From CAYSNP01 sp964432485 (GTDB taxonomy: Bacteria > Bacillota > Clostridia > Christensenellales > DTU072): a DNA stretch of 22,342 nt. The stretch is from contig CAYSNP010000030.1 of assembly GCA_964432485.1 (NCBI GenBank), positions 1-22,342 of the forward strand, given 5' to 3'. Within the stretch, counting starts at the first letter, position 1, and every line of letters begins with the position of its first letter. Below the pieces are notes generated by a model, which saw only the letters and a list, made by a program, of their open reading frames with translations, was not told the DNA's origin and searched no databases. Positions 5,931-13,908 of the stretch are shown in pieces. The position numbers and the translations under genes are program-made.

Positions 5931-6932
5931 TTAGCAATAATCCGGCATTTGGCCTTCTATAGCATCAAAGTATGCAAAGGTGACCTCACTGCAGCTGCGA
6001 GCGTTCTTTATTTGGCGCTTGACGGGGGTGATATCAAAAGCGTTTTTGTAAAGTCTCTCCAGTTGGGCTATACGCATCTTTTTATATTTTGCCAGGGCAA
6101 CCTTTGTATTGGCAAGCCCTAACTCTTCTAGCTGCGTTTGTATCATATCAGCCATAACCCCATGCCCTAATGCTGACGGATGAGCGGCATCTATAAAGAT
6201 TAAACGCTTGCCTTGCTCTTCGTCTTGCGCAAAAATCTTATCAAACTCCGCATAAACATCTATAATATAGTAGCTGCCCGGATGCTCTGCCAAATAATCA
6301 TGCATTGCCGCATTGACCATAGAGACAGCTACACCCAATATTTCTCTATATTGTTCAGGATAAATGTCATGTGCCGCCAGCTCTGCTCGCTGGACTGGGG
6401 TAATTAAGGTAGAATCAGTAAAAACCGGGTTATAGATAGGCTGCATAAGCAAGAAGGCGGTAGGATTGTAGTCTTTTAAGATTTCCACAATTTGAGCAAT
6501 ATTGGAAAATGCTTCATCGGCAATTTCTTGCACATAAGAAAAATCCTCTACCGCTATGGTGGCAATCATTCGGGCTAAATCTGCAAGCAATAAATCATTG
6601 CCAAGTATGGATACATGGATAATATCCGCACTACGCAGCCGTGACTGCGTCATCCTTATGCCGTTGTCAGGCTTTTGAATGAACCTAAGCAAGTCTCTGG
6701 ATCTGCTACCGCTAATAGCCCGATTCTTAAAATCGTAACTGTTGCGCGCACCCACTATGCCATAATAAGCATCTCTTTCCCTTTCGGAAACAGGTCTTAT
6801 GCCGGCGATCCCCTCACCAACGGAGTCTCCCAAAAAGACGATATGCAACTTTTCTTTATTGTTGCATCCTATCAGGAGCAAGGGCATAGCAAGTAAAATG
6901 ATTAATAAAAATGCCAATAGCTTTTTTTTCAT
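5931..6932 (-). CDS. SGNH/GDSL-family hydrolase lipoprotein
   Basis: This 333-residue protein has a lipoprotein signal: KKK, a hydrophobic core and lipobox LLIGC (Cys23). The SGNH blocks follow in order: block I GDSVGEG (Ser in FLGDSVG, ~residues 34-40), block II glycine in AISGS, block III GND in SILGND, and block V DAAHPS with catalytic Asp and His. This fold covers esterases, lipases and O-deacetylases acting on lipids, peptidoglycan or polysaccharides; the substrate is not visible. The region after DAAHPS (~75 residues) is longer than the minimal fold and basic. GGAGGG sits a few bases before the ATG, and a strong promoter lies at 6975-7003. It is the first gene of a two-gene operon with the 232-residue exported protein. 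Confidence 0.88.
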   Translation of the reverse strand: MKKKLLAFLLIILLAMPLLLIGCNNKEKLHIVFLGDSVGEGIAGIRPVSERERDAYYGIVGARNSYDFKNRAISGSRSRDLLRFIQKPDNGIRMTQSRLRSADIIHVSILGNDLLLADLARMIATIAVEDFSYVQEIADEAFSNIAQIVEILKDYNPTAFLLMQPIYNPVFTDSTLITPVQRAELAAHDIYPEQYREILGVAVSMVNAAMHDYLAEHPGSYYIIDVYAEFDKIFAQDEEQGKRLIFIDAAHPSALGHGVMADMIQTQLEELGLANTKVALAKYKKMRIAQLERLYKNAFDITPVKRQIKNARSCSEVTFAYFDAIEGQMPDYC

Positions 6933-6974
6933 TTATTCCCTCCAAAAGTAATCACAAATAAACACATTATTATA

Positions 6975-7003
6975 ATTATATTATGATAAAGCGTTTAAGT
7001 CAA
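6975..7003 (-). promoter_or_regulatory. Vegetative promoter of the SGNH operon
   Basis: On the minus strand TTGACT (6998-7003), 17-bp spacer, TATAAT (6975-6980). The expected start is near 6968, giving a ~36-nt leader with GGAGGG. Confidence 0.8.
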
Positions 7004-7064
7004 TATTGAAATTAACTTTTTTACATATTATCTTGTAGATAATGATAAAGTAGCAACCTTGCTA

Positions 7065-7093
7065 TTGAAAAGGTAAGCCAATTATGGTAAAAT
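7065..7093 (+). promoter_or_regulatory. Vegetative promoter of the 866-residue lipoprotein gene
   Basis: TTGAAA (7065-7070), 17-bp spacer, TAAAAT (7088-7093); start near 7100. It is divergent from the SGNH promoter about 60 bp away. Confidence 0.65.
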
Positions 7094-7142
7094 AGGCAAT
7101 GGTGTACTTAAAGTATACTAATTAAACTCTAAGGGGAGTAGA

Positions 7143-9743
7143 ATGAAAAGAAAAGCAATTTTATTAATATTGATTATTGCACTTTTATTTACCAATGTTT
7201 TTGCCTTATTTGGCTGTAATAAGCTAAAAAAAGAGTTTAGACTGATAGTTCCTCGCAGTTGGGAGCTGGAAGTCGGCGATTCCAGGAGCGTAGATTACTC
7301 TTTTTCTCCCAGTATCACCAATAGGACGCTGGAGTGGAGCGTATGGCCTAAAGCGGCGGCTAGTGTGGATAAGTGGGGCAGAGTAACAGCTAATAAAAAA
7401 GGATTGGCTTGGGTAACCGCCAGGAATTCTGATGGTCTTAAAGATACCGTAAAGCTAAGGATTGTAAAGAAATCTAAAGAAAAAAGGGTAAAAAGCACTA
7501 AAATTGACTATCAGGGTCAAGCTGTCAAACTGGGCAATATGCTGCAAAAGGTAGTTACTTACTATGAGGCGGGCTCATCAGATATTCCCGATTTTGTAAA
7601 CAGTATAAGTGATTACGAAGAGCACCAAACGGTTACAACAAGCGACGGAGCAATATGGACTATTACCGAATATGGCGTGCTTAGAGAGGATAGTAGCGCA
7701 ACCTATGAGCGTGATAGGCTGCAAAGGTTTATGGGCGACCGTTATTTTTATGTTAAGGACAAAGCCCCTCTTGCTATTGTATCTGACGGACAGCGGGGCA
7801 TTTGGACGATTATGGAAGAAGGAGTTACGCATATTCAGCTAATAGAGCTTAGCGGAATAGATAAAGCTATTTTAATGAGCGGCAACACCGACCAATATGT
7901 AGCCAGACACGGAATGGTCTCGCAAGCTAAATGGAACGGCAGCGAATGGAAAGGTGAAGAATCGGATAATGACGGTCTATGGACATCTATGTATGCGGCG
8001 GGCGAACTAATGCGCTATAGCGTACTTAAAAGTTCAGGGGCAGCTACATCCGCACAAATTAAGCAAGCAAAGCACAGCGCCACAATTGCTACCGAAGCCG
8101 TATTGCTACTGTCAAATATTTGCATGCGCACCGGAACGGTAGAGGCGTATGTGCGCTATCAGCCCAATGCATTGTTTGACCCTGCCAATGGCAGATACCT
8201 TTCAGAGACAGCGGTAAAAAAAGACGGTGATTACTCGCTTAATATGCCGGCTGTCAGTCCTGCCGCTGCATTTGAACAAGCATACGCACAATATCTTGCC
8301 GGCGGAGAAAACAGCTACTTTTTAGATGATGAATATTTAGAGCCTATTGTAGCAGGCGATTGGGGCGACCCACGAGAGGGCGGAGAGTATGAGTTTCGCA
8401 CTCGCAACTTAGAAGGCTATGTAGCGCGCACTTACTCCTTTAGGGAAGAAAATAACGGAACGGGCGGTTATATGTATTGGTCATTTAATGATGACGGTAC
8501 TGCTGCGGGTGCTTCTTCCTTGAATCCTGACCATTTGGGTTATTATCTTAACGGAGAAAATCTTAGGGGCGTGATTGTAGATGCTTCGGGCGAAATTCCT
8601 GCCAGGCTTTGGGATGATATGATAGGGCAAGGGTATAGTATAGAGGACATAATTTACAAAGGTGACACCAGCTCTGATGAGATAATCGGTCACTTGTTTT
8701 TATATAAATTAGCTTATGATATTTTAGGTGCTGAAGATAGTGAGTTAAAGCAAATTATCACCAATACAGTAGACCGTCTTGCGCAGCATATTACAGATAA
8801 TGGCTATATGATGGTAGACGGTTCGGGCCAGCCCGGCACTTGGAGCAAATATAACAGGGCATTCTTTTACAATAGCTCGCAGTTAGGAGGAGCACCTTTA
8901 ACAGCTTCGGTTATTTTATCCTTATTCAAACTTGCATATTATGTTACGGGTAACCAAAAGTGGCAAAATGAGTACCTAATGGCGGCACTTGATCCTTCTT
9001 ATGAGTATGCAAAAATTATGGCGCAATACGCTAAGCAAGCACATATGGTGATGCTAATGACTTTGGATGCCGAGGTGTCTTCTGCAATTAGAGGCATAAT
9101 TGACGACTCTGTAGATTTAAGTTTTGGCTCTGAAGTTTCAGAAATGTTAACAAGGATATTTCTTAATTATTCTGACGAAGAAATGGCGATGTTGGCATTT
9201 TATTTATTATTCCAAATGGAAAGCAACGAAAAACTTTTAAGTTATTACCGTGACGCTATTGACCAATGGTGGATTTCTATCAAATACAGCGAGAATCCTC
9301 TTTGGTATTATATTTATCAGCTTGCTTACCCCAATAAGGAAATTAAAGATGCCTATGGCAACAATATTTTAGAAGTGTCGGCTTGGTCACTTTCTCGACA
9401 TCCAATCGATACCCGTAAGGTATCGGCAAGCAATACAAAAAGGGATGATTTAGGGCAATTGGATTTGTCCTCGCTGGGAGTGGGCAAAGATTATACGCTG
9501 TCTTACCTAAAGAATGAAAAGGCCTTTACAACTTCGGGCGGTTTTAGCGATGTTATTAATATCCTTGTAAAGGGCTCAAAGCTAGATTTTGCGGTAGCCG
9601 CTCCTGACGAAAGACCTTTTCACAAGTATAACAATAACTTCTTTGACCTTCAAGGCAGCTATAATCCCAATGAAATGGAAGGCTCTACCACTTATACTTT
9701 GCCCTTTTGGATGGGAATGTATCATGGTATGCTTACGGAGTAG
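7143..9743 (+). CDS. Large lipoprotein: BIG2 domain, propeller-like repeats, helical toroid-like domain
   Basis: This 866-residue protein starts with a lipoprotein signal (lipobox ALFGC, Cys25). Residues ~31-110 form a bacterial Ig-like (BIG2) domain: VGDSRSVDYSFSP, then WSVWPKAAASVDKWGRVTANKKG. Two stretches resemble two-component-regulator propeller strands: TSDGAIWTITEYGVLRE (~166-182) and SDGQRGIWTIMEEGV (~204-218). A long helical region then begins with DNDGLWTSMYAAGELMRYSV (~266-285) and contains GDTSSDEIIGHLFLYKL (~507-523), a pattern I associate with (alpha/alpha) toroid-like proteins of unproven activity. The C-terminal part has DAIDQWWISIKYSENPLWYY and SAWSLSRHPID segments. Conserved acidic residues in the DNDG and SSDE motifs could be catalytic, which is inference. 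AAGGGGAG precedes the ATG. Likely a surface polysaccharide-binding or degrading protein; single gene. Confidence 0.8.
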   Translation: MKRKAILLILIIALLFTNVFALFGCNKLKKEFRLIVPRSWELEVGDSRSVDYSFSPSITNRTLEWSVWPKAAASVDKWGRVTANKKGLAWVTARNSDGLKDTVKLRIVKKSKEKRVKSTKIDYQGQAVKLGNMLQKVVTYYEAGSSDIPDFVNSISDYEEHQTVTTSDGAIWTITEYGVLREDSSATYERDRLQRFMGDRYFYVKDKAPLAIVSDGQRGIWTIMEEGVTHIQLIELSGIDKAILMSGNTDQYVARHGMVSQAKWNGSEWKGEESDNDGLWTSMYAAGELMRYSVLKSSGAATSAQIKQAKHSATIATEAVLLLSNICMRTGTVEAYVRYQPNALFDPANGRYLSETAVKKDGDYSLNMPAVSPAAAFEQAYAQYLAGGENSYFLDDEYLEPIVAGDWGDPREGGEYEFRTRNLEGYVARTYSFREENNGTGGYMYWSFNDDGTAAGASSLNPDHLGYYLNGENLRGVIVDASGEIPARLWDDMIGQGYSIEDIIYKGDTSSDEIIGHLFLYKLAYDILGAEDSELKQIITNTVDRLAQHITDNGYMMVDGSGQPGTWSKYNRAFFYNSSQLGGAPLTASVILSLFKLAYYVTGNQKWQNEYLMAALDPSYEYAKIMAQYAKQAHMVMLMTLDAEVSSAIRGIIDDSVDLSFGSEVSEMLTRIFLNYSDEEMAMLAFYLLFQMESNEKLLSYYRDAIDQWWISIKYSENPLWYYIYQLAYPNKEIKDAYGNNILEVSAWSLSRHPIDTRKVSASNTKRDDLGQLDLSSLGVGKDYTLSYLKNEKAFTTSGGFSDVINILVKGSKLDFAVAAPDERPFHKYNNNFFDLQGSYNPNEMEGSTTYTLPFWMGMYHGMLTE

Positions 9744-9778
9744 TATAACAGTTTGAATTAATCTATTTTGTTATGATT

Positions 9779-9824
9779 AGAGCAGGGCTTTGCTAGACAA
9801 TTTTTTGGGCATTGTACCTGCTCT
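9779..9824. terminator. Hairpin between two convergent genes, possible terminator
   Basis: Perfect outer arms AGAGCAGG (9779-9786) and CCTGCTCT (9817-9824) with an inner stem ACAAT/ATTGT (9797-9801 with 9811-9815). It lies between the stops of the 866-residue gene and the convergent 476-residue gene. No clean T run follows on either strand, so termination is inferred from position and structure. Confidence 0.45.
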
Positions 9825-9841
9825 TATACTTATTTGCTTAG

Positions 9842-11272
9842 CTATTGCCTGCCTGATCTCAATTCCTGATATAATTTAGGATTGTCGCTGATTTTGCCGT
9901 CCGGTTTAATTGGCGGATTATCCACATACCCATAGATATTAAGAGTTTTAATTAAAGATTTGGCAGCGCTAGGGAGAGGGAAGTCTCTTTTTTCATACCC
10001 TTGAAGCTCCAGCCCATTGATATTGGGGTAATTGCCTTTTGACGGCGGAGTAGCAATTATCATTATTGCCAAATGAATATAGCTGGATTCATTATATTGA
10101 TAATAGTAATCCTGGTAAATTGGCTTCTTCATATTAGTGGTAATTATATTCTTTACAAAGGGCTCGAGAGGCTCTGTCCTGGGCATAATTCTGGCATTAT
10201 CAACATCTTTCCAATTGTAACAATCAAAGAATCCCTCAAAGTTTACAGTAACAAAATTATTAGTATTTGTGATATTGTCCATGCACCAAAAGGTAATGCA
10301 AGACACAACAGAATTAGCCATAACACAATTTTTAATAGTTATGTTAGAAGGAGCGTAGTTATTGGTATAAACAGATATTGTGCTGTCAGAGGCATTGCGA
10401 ATAATACATCCGTCAATAGTTATTTCGGTAGAGCATATAAAAATGCATCTATGCGCATTCTCAAATATGCAATTTTTAAGAGTTGTACCTGTTACATAAG
10501 TGTTAAAGTCGCTTTCTGCCGCTAAAATTGCGCCTGATTGTTCCAGGTCTTCTAGTTTTGTGTCTTCTTTTGGCCTTACTCCATAAAAATGAGTATCTTT
10601 TATAAGCAAGTTATCAGCTTTTATGCGAAAAGCTACATCATAAGGTCCGTCAAGCACTTGCGCACACACTATATCATACCCATTGCCATAAAAGTCTGCT
10701 TTTAGAAAAAACACATTTCCGTTAGAAGGCTGCAGTACATACTCTTTTTTGGTGGGGTCCTGCAGGTCAATATTTGCTTGCAGTACTACCGTTTGCTCTT
10801 GCTCTATTGCGTAAAACAGTTGCTCAAATGTAAATATGTTTATCCCTTCTATTACAAAGATAGTTTTTTCTATCATATTTTCTTTTTCTGTAATTTTAAT
10901 ATTTAGCTCGCCTGTCGCCTTGATAGTAATCATATCCCCTGCAATAGTGGCAATATCATTGTTCACGCTTTCAAAAGCAACTGTTTGCTGCTCAGGATAT
11001 CCCAATACGCTTTTTAAGTTAAAGGTATTAGATTTCTCAACTCCTTGCGTGTACGCTTGATTGCCTAGATAAAAGTCCCCATCCATAAAGACTTGCAAAT
11101 TATTTTCATCAATAGCAGAAGACCTGTCTTTAAGATAAACTAAAGAGAAGTATCCCCCCACCAAGAAAAGCGCAAATATAATTGTCAATACTGCTATTGT
11201 AACTTTCTTTGCTTTTGTTAAAGGTTTGTAAATCTTATAAGCTATTCGGAAACCTTTTTGCTGCTCTTGCAT
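9842..11272 (-). CDS. Membrane-anchored BIG2-like plus right-handed beta-helix surface protein
   Basis: This 476-residue protein has a basic N-terminus (~1-23, KPLTKAKK) and one hydrophobic helix (~24-47) without a cleavage or lipobox site, so it is anchored with a large extracellular part. Residues ~60-143 look like a BIG2/Ig-like domain (AFESVNNDIATIAGDMITIKATG). From ~145, FTFEQLFYAIEQEQTVVLQANIDL opens a parallel beta-helix: recurring NLLIKDTHFYG, TTLKNCIFENA, ITIDGCIIRNA and ITIKNCVMANS rungs with N-C-x-I/V/F ladder residues, as in pectate-lyase-like folds. No catalytic Asp pair can be assigned, so binding and hydrolysis cannot be told apart. The ATG has AGAGGA 6-7 nt upstream. With the 866-residue lipoprotein it shares a BIG2-type domain and probably a cell-surface setting. 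Confidence 0.82.
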   Translation of the reverse strand: MQEQQKGFRIAYKIYKPLTKAKKVTIAVLTIIFALFLVGGYFSLVYLKDRSSAIDENNLQVFMDGDFYLGNQAYTQGVEKSNTFNLKSVLGYPEQQTVAFESVNNDIATIAGDMITIKATGELNIKITEKENMIEKTIFVIEGINIFTFEQLFYAIEQEQTVVLQANIDLQDPTKKEYVLQPSNGNVFFLKADFYGNGYDIVCAQVLDGPYDVAFRIKADNLLIKDTHFYGVRPKEDTKLEDLEQSGAILAAESDFNTYVTGTTLKNCIFENAHRCIFICSTEITIDGCIIRNASDSTISVYTNNYAPSNITIKNCVMANSVVSCITFWCMDNITNTNNFVTVNFEGFFDCYNWKDVDNARIMPRTEPLEPFVKNIITTNMKKPIYQDYYYQYNESSYIHLAIMIIATPPSKGNYPNINGLELQGYEKRDFPLPSAAKSLIKTLNIYGYVDNPPIKPDGKISDNPKLYQELRSGRQ

Positions 11273-11306
11273 ATCTAATCCTCTCTAGTAGTTTTATTTA
11301 TAAGGT

Positions 11307-11335
11307 ATTGTAGCATAAATAAGCTATCTTTTCAA
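11307..11335 (-). promoter_or_regulatory. Vegetative promoter of the beta-helix protein gene
   Basis: On the minus strand TTGAAA (11330-11335), 17-bp spacer, TACAAT (11307-11312). The spacer end and -10 (ATTTATGCTACAAT) are identical to those of the next gene's promoter at 12420. Confidence 0.7.
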
Positions 11336-11373
11336 TTAGAGAAAAAATATAAAAATTATGCAAAAGTATAAGT

Positions 11374-12390
11374 TTAAATTGTAGCTTTAATTCTATTTGT
11401 TAAGCAATTTTTCAAGTCAGCAAGGTTGTCTTTGCTATACTTAATAAGGTTTTTTTGCGCTATATCAAAATGCTTTTTGTTAAAATCATCCTGTTCACAG
11501 CAAATTATGGTTTGTCTTTCGAGCCCTTCCATTATTCCTGCCTCATAATAAACTCCATTTCTATGCCCAGTTATATCAGCAATTAAAAACTTGCTCTTTT
11601 TAATTTCATATATAATTTCCGGTACTATTTGATTATTATGCTCTTTTTCATCAATTAGTATAGGGATATATCCTAAATTGCTAACTGCTTGGCTTATAGC
11701 TTCTCTTGTATTTTTCATTTGCTCGTACTTCTTATGTTTTTCGCTAGGAAACCACATTGCAATAAAGCATTGATTTGATATATCCTTTTTTTGTAATTCA
11801 TAAATTATATTGAATGCTTTAGGCTCTAATACCATACTTATTGCAAATGCACCTGAAGCATCTCGCTTTTCTATAAAGCTTATTAATCCATTATTCTTCA
11901 AATAAGCATTAATATGATCTACTTGTTCTTCTAATGCAACTTTTTCTAGGATTTTCCAGGTAGCGTCAAAAGTGCAAAATAAATATAGTGAATAAATTTG
12001 AAGTTCAAAATCTATATTGTTGCCCTCGAATTTAGACAGTTTGCTAAAGGCCAATAAAATTTTATCAATTTTTTCAGCAAAAGTTTTAGGGTACCAATTT
12101 TCAATATCGTCTGGTGTTACTAGCGTGTAAGAATGATCTTTTGCCCATTGTTCTTGCCACTTGTGCCCTAAAAAAATAATTCTTGATTTCTTTTCCTCGG
12201 AGCTTAATAAATAATTATGTATCAAGTAGGTCCCGGTCTTGTAATAGTTAAGCTTTTTGCGGTAATCATCAGAAATGCAATAATGGCCACATTCAGGACA
12301 GAAATATAAATCTAAAGATTGGGGAGCTCGTCGCTCGATTTCAGCAGGACTTTTACAAAATAAGCATCTTATTTTATCTTTTGTATTCAT
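11374..12390 (-). CDS. Zinc-ribbon protein with nucleoside deoxyribosyltransferase/TIR-like C-terminal domain
   Basis: This 338-residue protein opens with a zinc ribbon: C9-L-F-C12 and C31-P-E-C34. A helical middle part (~40-205, rich in Lys, Leu and Phe) follows. Residues ~207-338 form a Rossmann-like domain: CFIAMWFP strand, helix, GYIPILIDEKEH, then IIYEIKKSKFLIADITGHRNGVYYEAGIMEGL and TIICC. The pattern I-A-D-x-T-G…N-x-V-Y-Y-E-x-G matches the nucleoside 2-deoxyribosyltransferase/TIR-like superfamily, where the Glu (E283 here) is catalytic and substrates are nucleosides or NAD-type nucleotides. Such domains are common in anti-phage effectors. No defence partner gene is adjacent, so a defence role is inference. 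The frame is open to an ATG at 12429, but AAGGAGA lies 6 nt before the ATG at 12390, and the upstream ATG lies beside the -10 box. Confidence 0.85.
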   Translation of the reverse strand: MNTKDKIRCLFCKSPAEIERRAPQSLDLYFCPECGHYCISDDYRKKLNYYKTGTYLIHNYLLSSEEKKSRIIFLGHKWQEQWAKDHSYTLVTPDDIENWYPKTFAEKIDKILLAFSKLSKFEGNNIDFELQIYSLYLFCTFDATWKILEKVALEEQVDHINAYLKNNGLISFIEKRDASGAFAISMVLEPKAFNIIYELQKKDISNQCFIAMWFPSEKHKKYEQMKNTREAISQAVSNLGYIPILIDEKEHNNQIVPEIIYEIKKSKFLIADITGHRNGVYYEAGIMEGLERQTIICCEQDDFNKKHFDIAQKNLIKYSKDNLADLKNCLTNRIKATI

Positions 12391-12419
12391 GTTATTCTCC
12401 TTATCATATTGTTTAAATA

Positions 12420-12448
12420 ATTGTAGCATAAATTGATAAAAAAAGCAA
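12420..12448 (-). promoter_or_regulatory. Vegetative promoter of the zinc-ribbon/NDT-like gene
   Basis: On the minus strand TTGCTT (12443-12448), 17-bp spacer, TACAAT (12420-12425). The start near 12413 gives a ~23-nt leader with AAGGAGA. Confidence 0.6.
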
Positions 12449-12509
12449 TAAAGAGCATAGCACTTTATGCCTTTAGAGTTGGAACTCTGCTTGTTAATAA
12501 GGATAAAGG

Positions 12510-12538
12510 TTGCACTTGTTTGTCTCCTGTGTTAGAAT
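12510..12538 (+). promoter_or_regulatory. Vegetative promoter of the ROK-like gene
   Basis: TTGCAC (12510-12515), 17-bp spacer, TAGAAT (12533-12538). Start near 12545, 26 nt before the ATG at 12571; it lies inside the longer reading frame and so argues against an upstream start. Confidence 0.65.
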
Positions 12539-12570
12539 TAAAGTTAAGATTATCTTTTAAGAGGGCGGCA

Positions 12571-13908
12571 ATGAAGTTTACACCATATTTTGATAAAGGT
12601 TTTCAGCCTTTTATTTTAGATTATAGGCAACATCTATGCTTAGGGGATATCCCTGTAAAGATAGCGGTAGAGCGCAATAACGGATACAATTTTGTAAAGC
12701 AACTTGCGCTTGAAAGTGAAAGTAAACAAGTGCTGCAAACTGCAGTAAGGTTTATTCAAGGCATACTGTGGTGCGCAGGCGGATATAAGGTTTATATTCA
12801 AGGAAGCAAGGCGCTTGCGCAAGCGGTAAAGGAAGCGTATTCTACCGTATATAAGATAGATACGGACTATATGGTCAAGATTTATCAGCAACCTTTTGAA
12901 ATTATTTTTCTTGAGGACTTTCAACCTTTCCCCCAAGAGCAGCCTTGTAGTATTAAACTGGGCGGACATCTTAACGGTTGCAGAATTGGTTTGGATTTGG
13001 GTGGCAGCGACCGCAAGGTTAGCGCGGTGCAAGACGGAGAGGCTATATATAGTGAGGAGGTTGTTTGGCATCCCAAAACTAATAGCGACCCTGCATATCA
13101 TTACAACGGAGTGCTTACAGCACTGCAAACAGCGGCGGAAAAGCTGCCCCGAGTGGACGGAATCGGCATATCTTCCGCAGGTTGTATTGTGGATAATAAG
13201 GTTGCGCTTGCCTTGCTATATAAGCTGGTTAGTAAGCAAGATTTTGACAAGTATATCAGAGATATGTACCTTAGAGCGGCAAAAGAAATCAACCCAAATA
13301 TACCAATTGTTGTAGCTAATGATGGAGATGTTTCGGCAATAGCGGGCAGTTTGTTTATGAAAAAGAATGCTCTTTTAGGGCTGGCATTCGGCACTAGCGA
13401 AGCGGCGGGCTATGTGGATAAGAGCGGCAGTATCAATGGATTTCTATCAGAGCTGGCTTTTGTGCCTGTAGACAACAATGAAAGCGCGCCTTTTAATGAG
13501 TTTAATCACGATAAAGGGGTAGGCACAAGCTATTTTAGCCAAGATGCCGCAATTAGGTTGGCAGATATGGCGGGATTCGAGTTGGATAAGAACTTAGCGC
13601 CTGCCCAAAAGCTAAAAGCTATTCAAGAGTTGGTAAAAGAGGGCAATACCGATGCGCTAAATATCTTTGCGGATATTGGGCTTTATTTGGGATATACCTT
13701 GCCTTATTATGCGGAGTTTTACTCCCTAGAAAATGTAATGCTGTTAGGGCGGGTTATGAGCGGAGCGGGCGGCGATATGATAATAAGCAAAGCAAAACAA
13801 GTCTTGCAAGAGGAGTTCGGCTCTGATATAGAACTACTTGTACCTGACGAAATGACCCGAAGGGTAGGACAGTCCATTGCCGCTGCAAGTATGCCTTTTA
13901 TTGAATGA
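12571..13908 (+). CDS. ROK-family (sugar kinase-like) protein with extra N-terminal domain
   Basis: This 445-residue protein has ~135 N-terminal residues I cannot assign, then an ASKHA/ROK domain. That domain shows IGLDLGGSDRKV (phosphate 1 loop, ~139-150), DGIGISSAGCIVDN (~196-209), VVANDGDVSAIAG (~247-259, with the Asp usually acting as base) and GLAFGTSEAAG (~270-280). ROK enzymes phosphorylate glucose or N-acetylated sugars; others are repressors. No helix-turn-helix is present, and the cysteine zinc motif of typical ROK kinases is absent, so substrate and even kinase activity are open. The frame is open to 12433, but the promoter at 12510-12538 and GAGGG before the ATG at 12571 fix the start. 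Its stop overlaps the convergent YaaH-like gene by 11 bp. Confidence 0.82.
   Translation: MKFTPYFDKGFQPFILDYRQHLCLGDIPVKIAVERNNGYNFVKQLALESESKQVLQTAVRFIQGILWCAGGYKVYIQGSKALAQAVKEAYSTVYKIDTDYMVKIYQQPFEIIFLEDFQPFPQEQPCSIKLGGHLNGCRIGLDLGGSDRKVSAVQDGEAIYSEEVVWHPKTNSDPAYHYNGVLTALQTAAEKLPRVDGIGISSAGCIVDNKVALALLYKLVSKQDFDKYIRDMYLRAAKEINPNIPIVVANDGDVSAIAGSLFMKKNALLGLAFGTSEAAGYVDKSGSINGFLSELAFVPVDNNESAPFNEFNHDKGVGTSYFSQDAAIRLADMAGFELDKNLAPAQKLKAIQELVKEGNTDALNIFADIGLYLGYTLPYYAEFYSLENVMLLGRVMSGAGGDMIISKAKQVLQEEFGSDIELLVPDEMTRRVGQSIAAASMPFIE

Noticed and set aside
10073..10525. Plus-strand 150-codon frame inside the beta-helix gene
   Set aside because: It lies fully antisense to a well-supported coding sequence and has no start signals.
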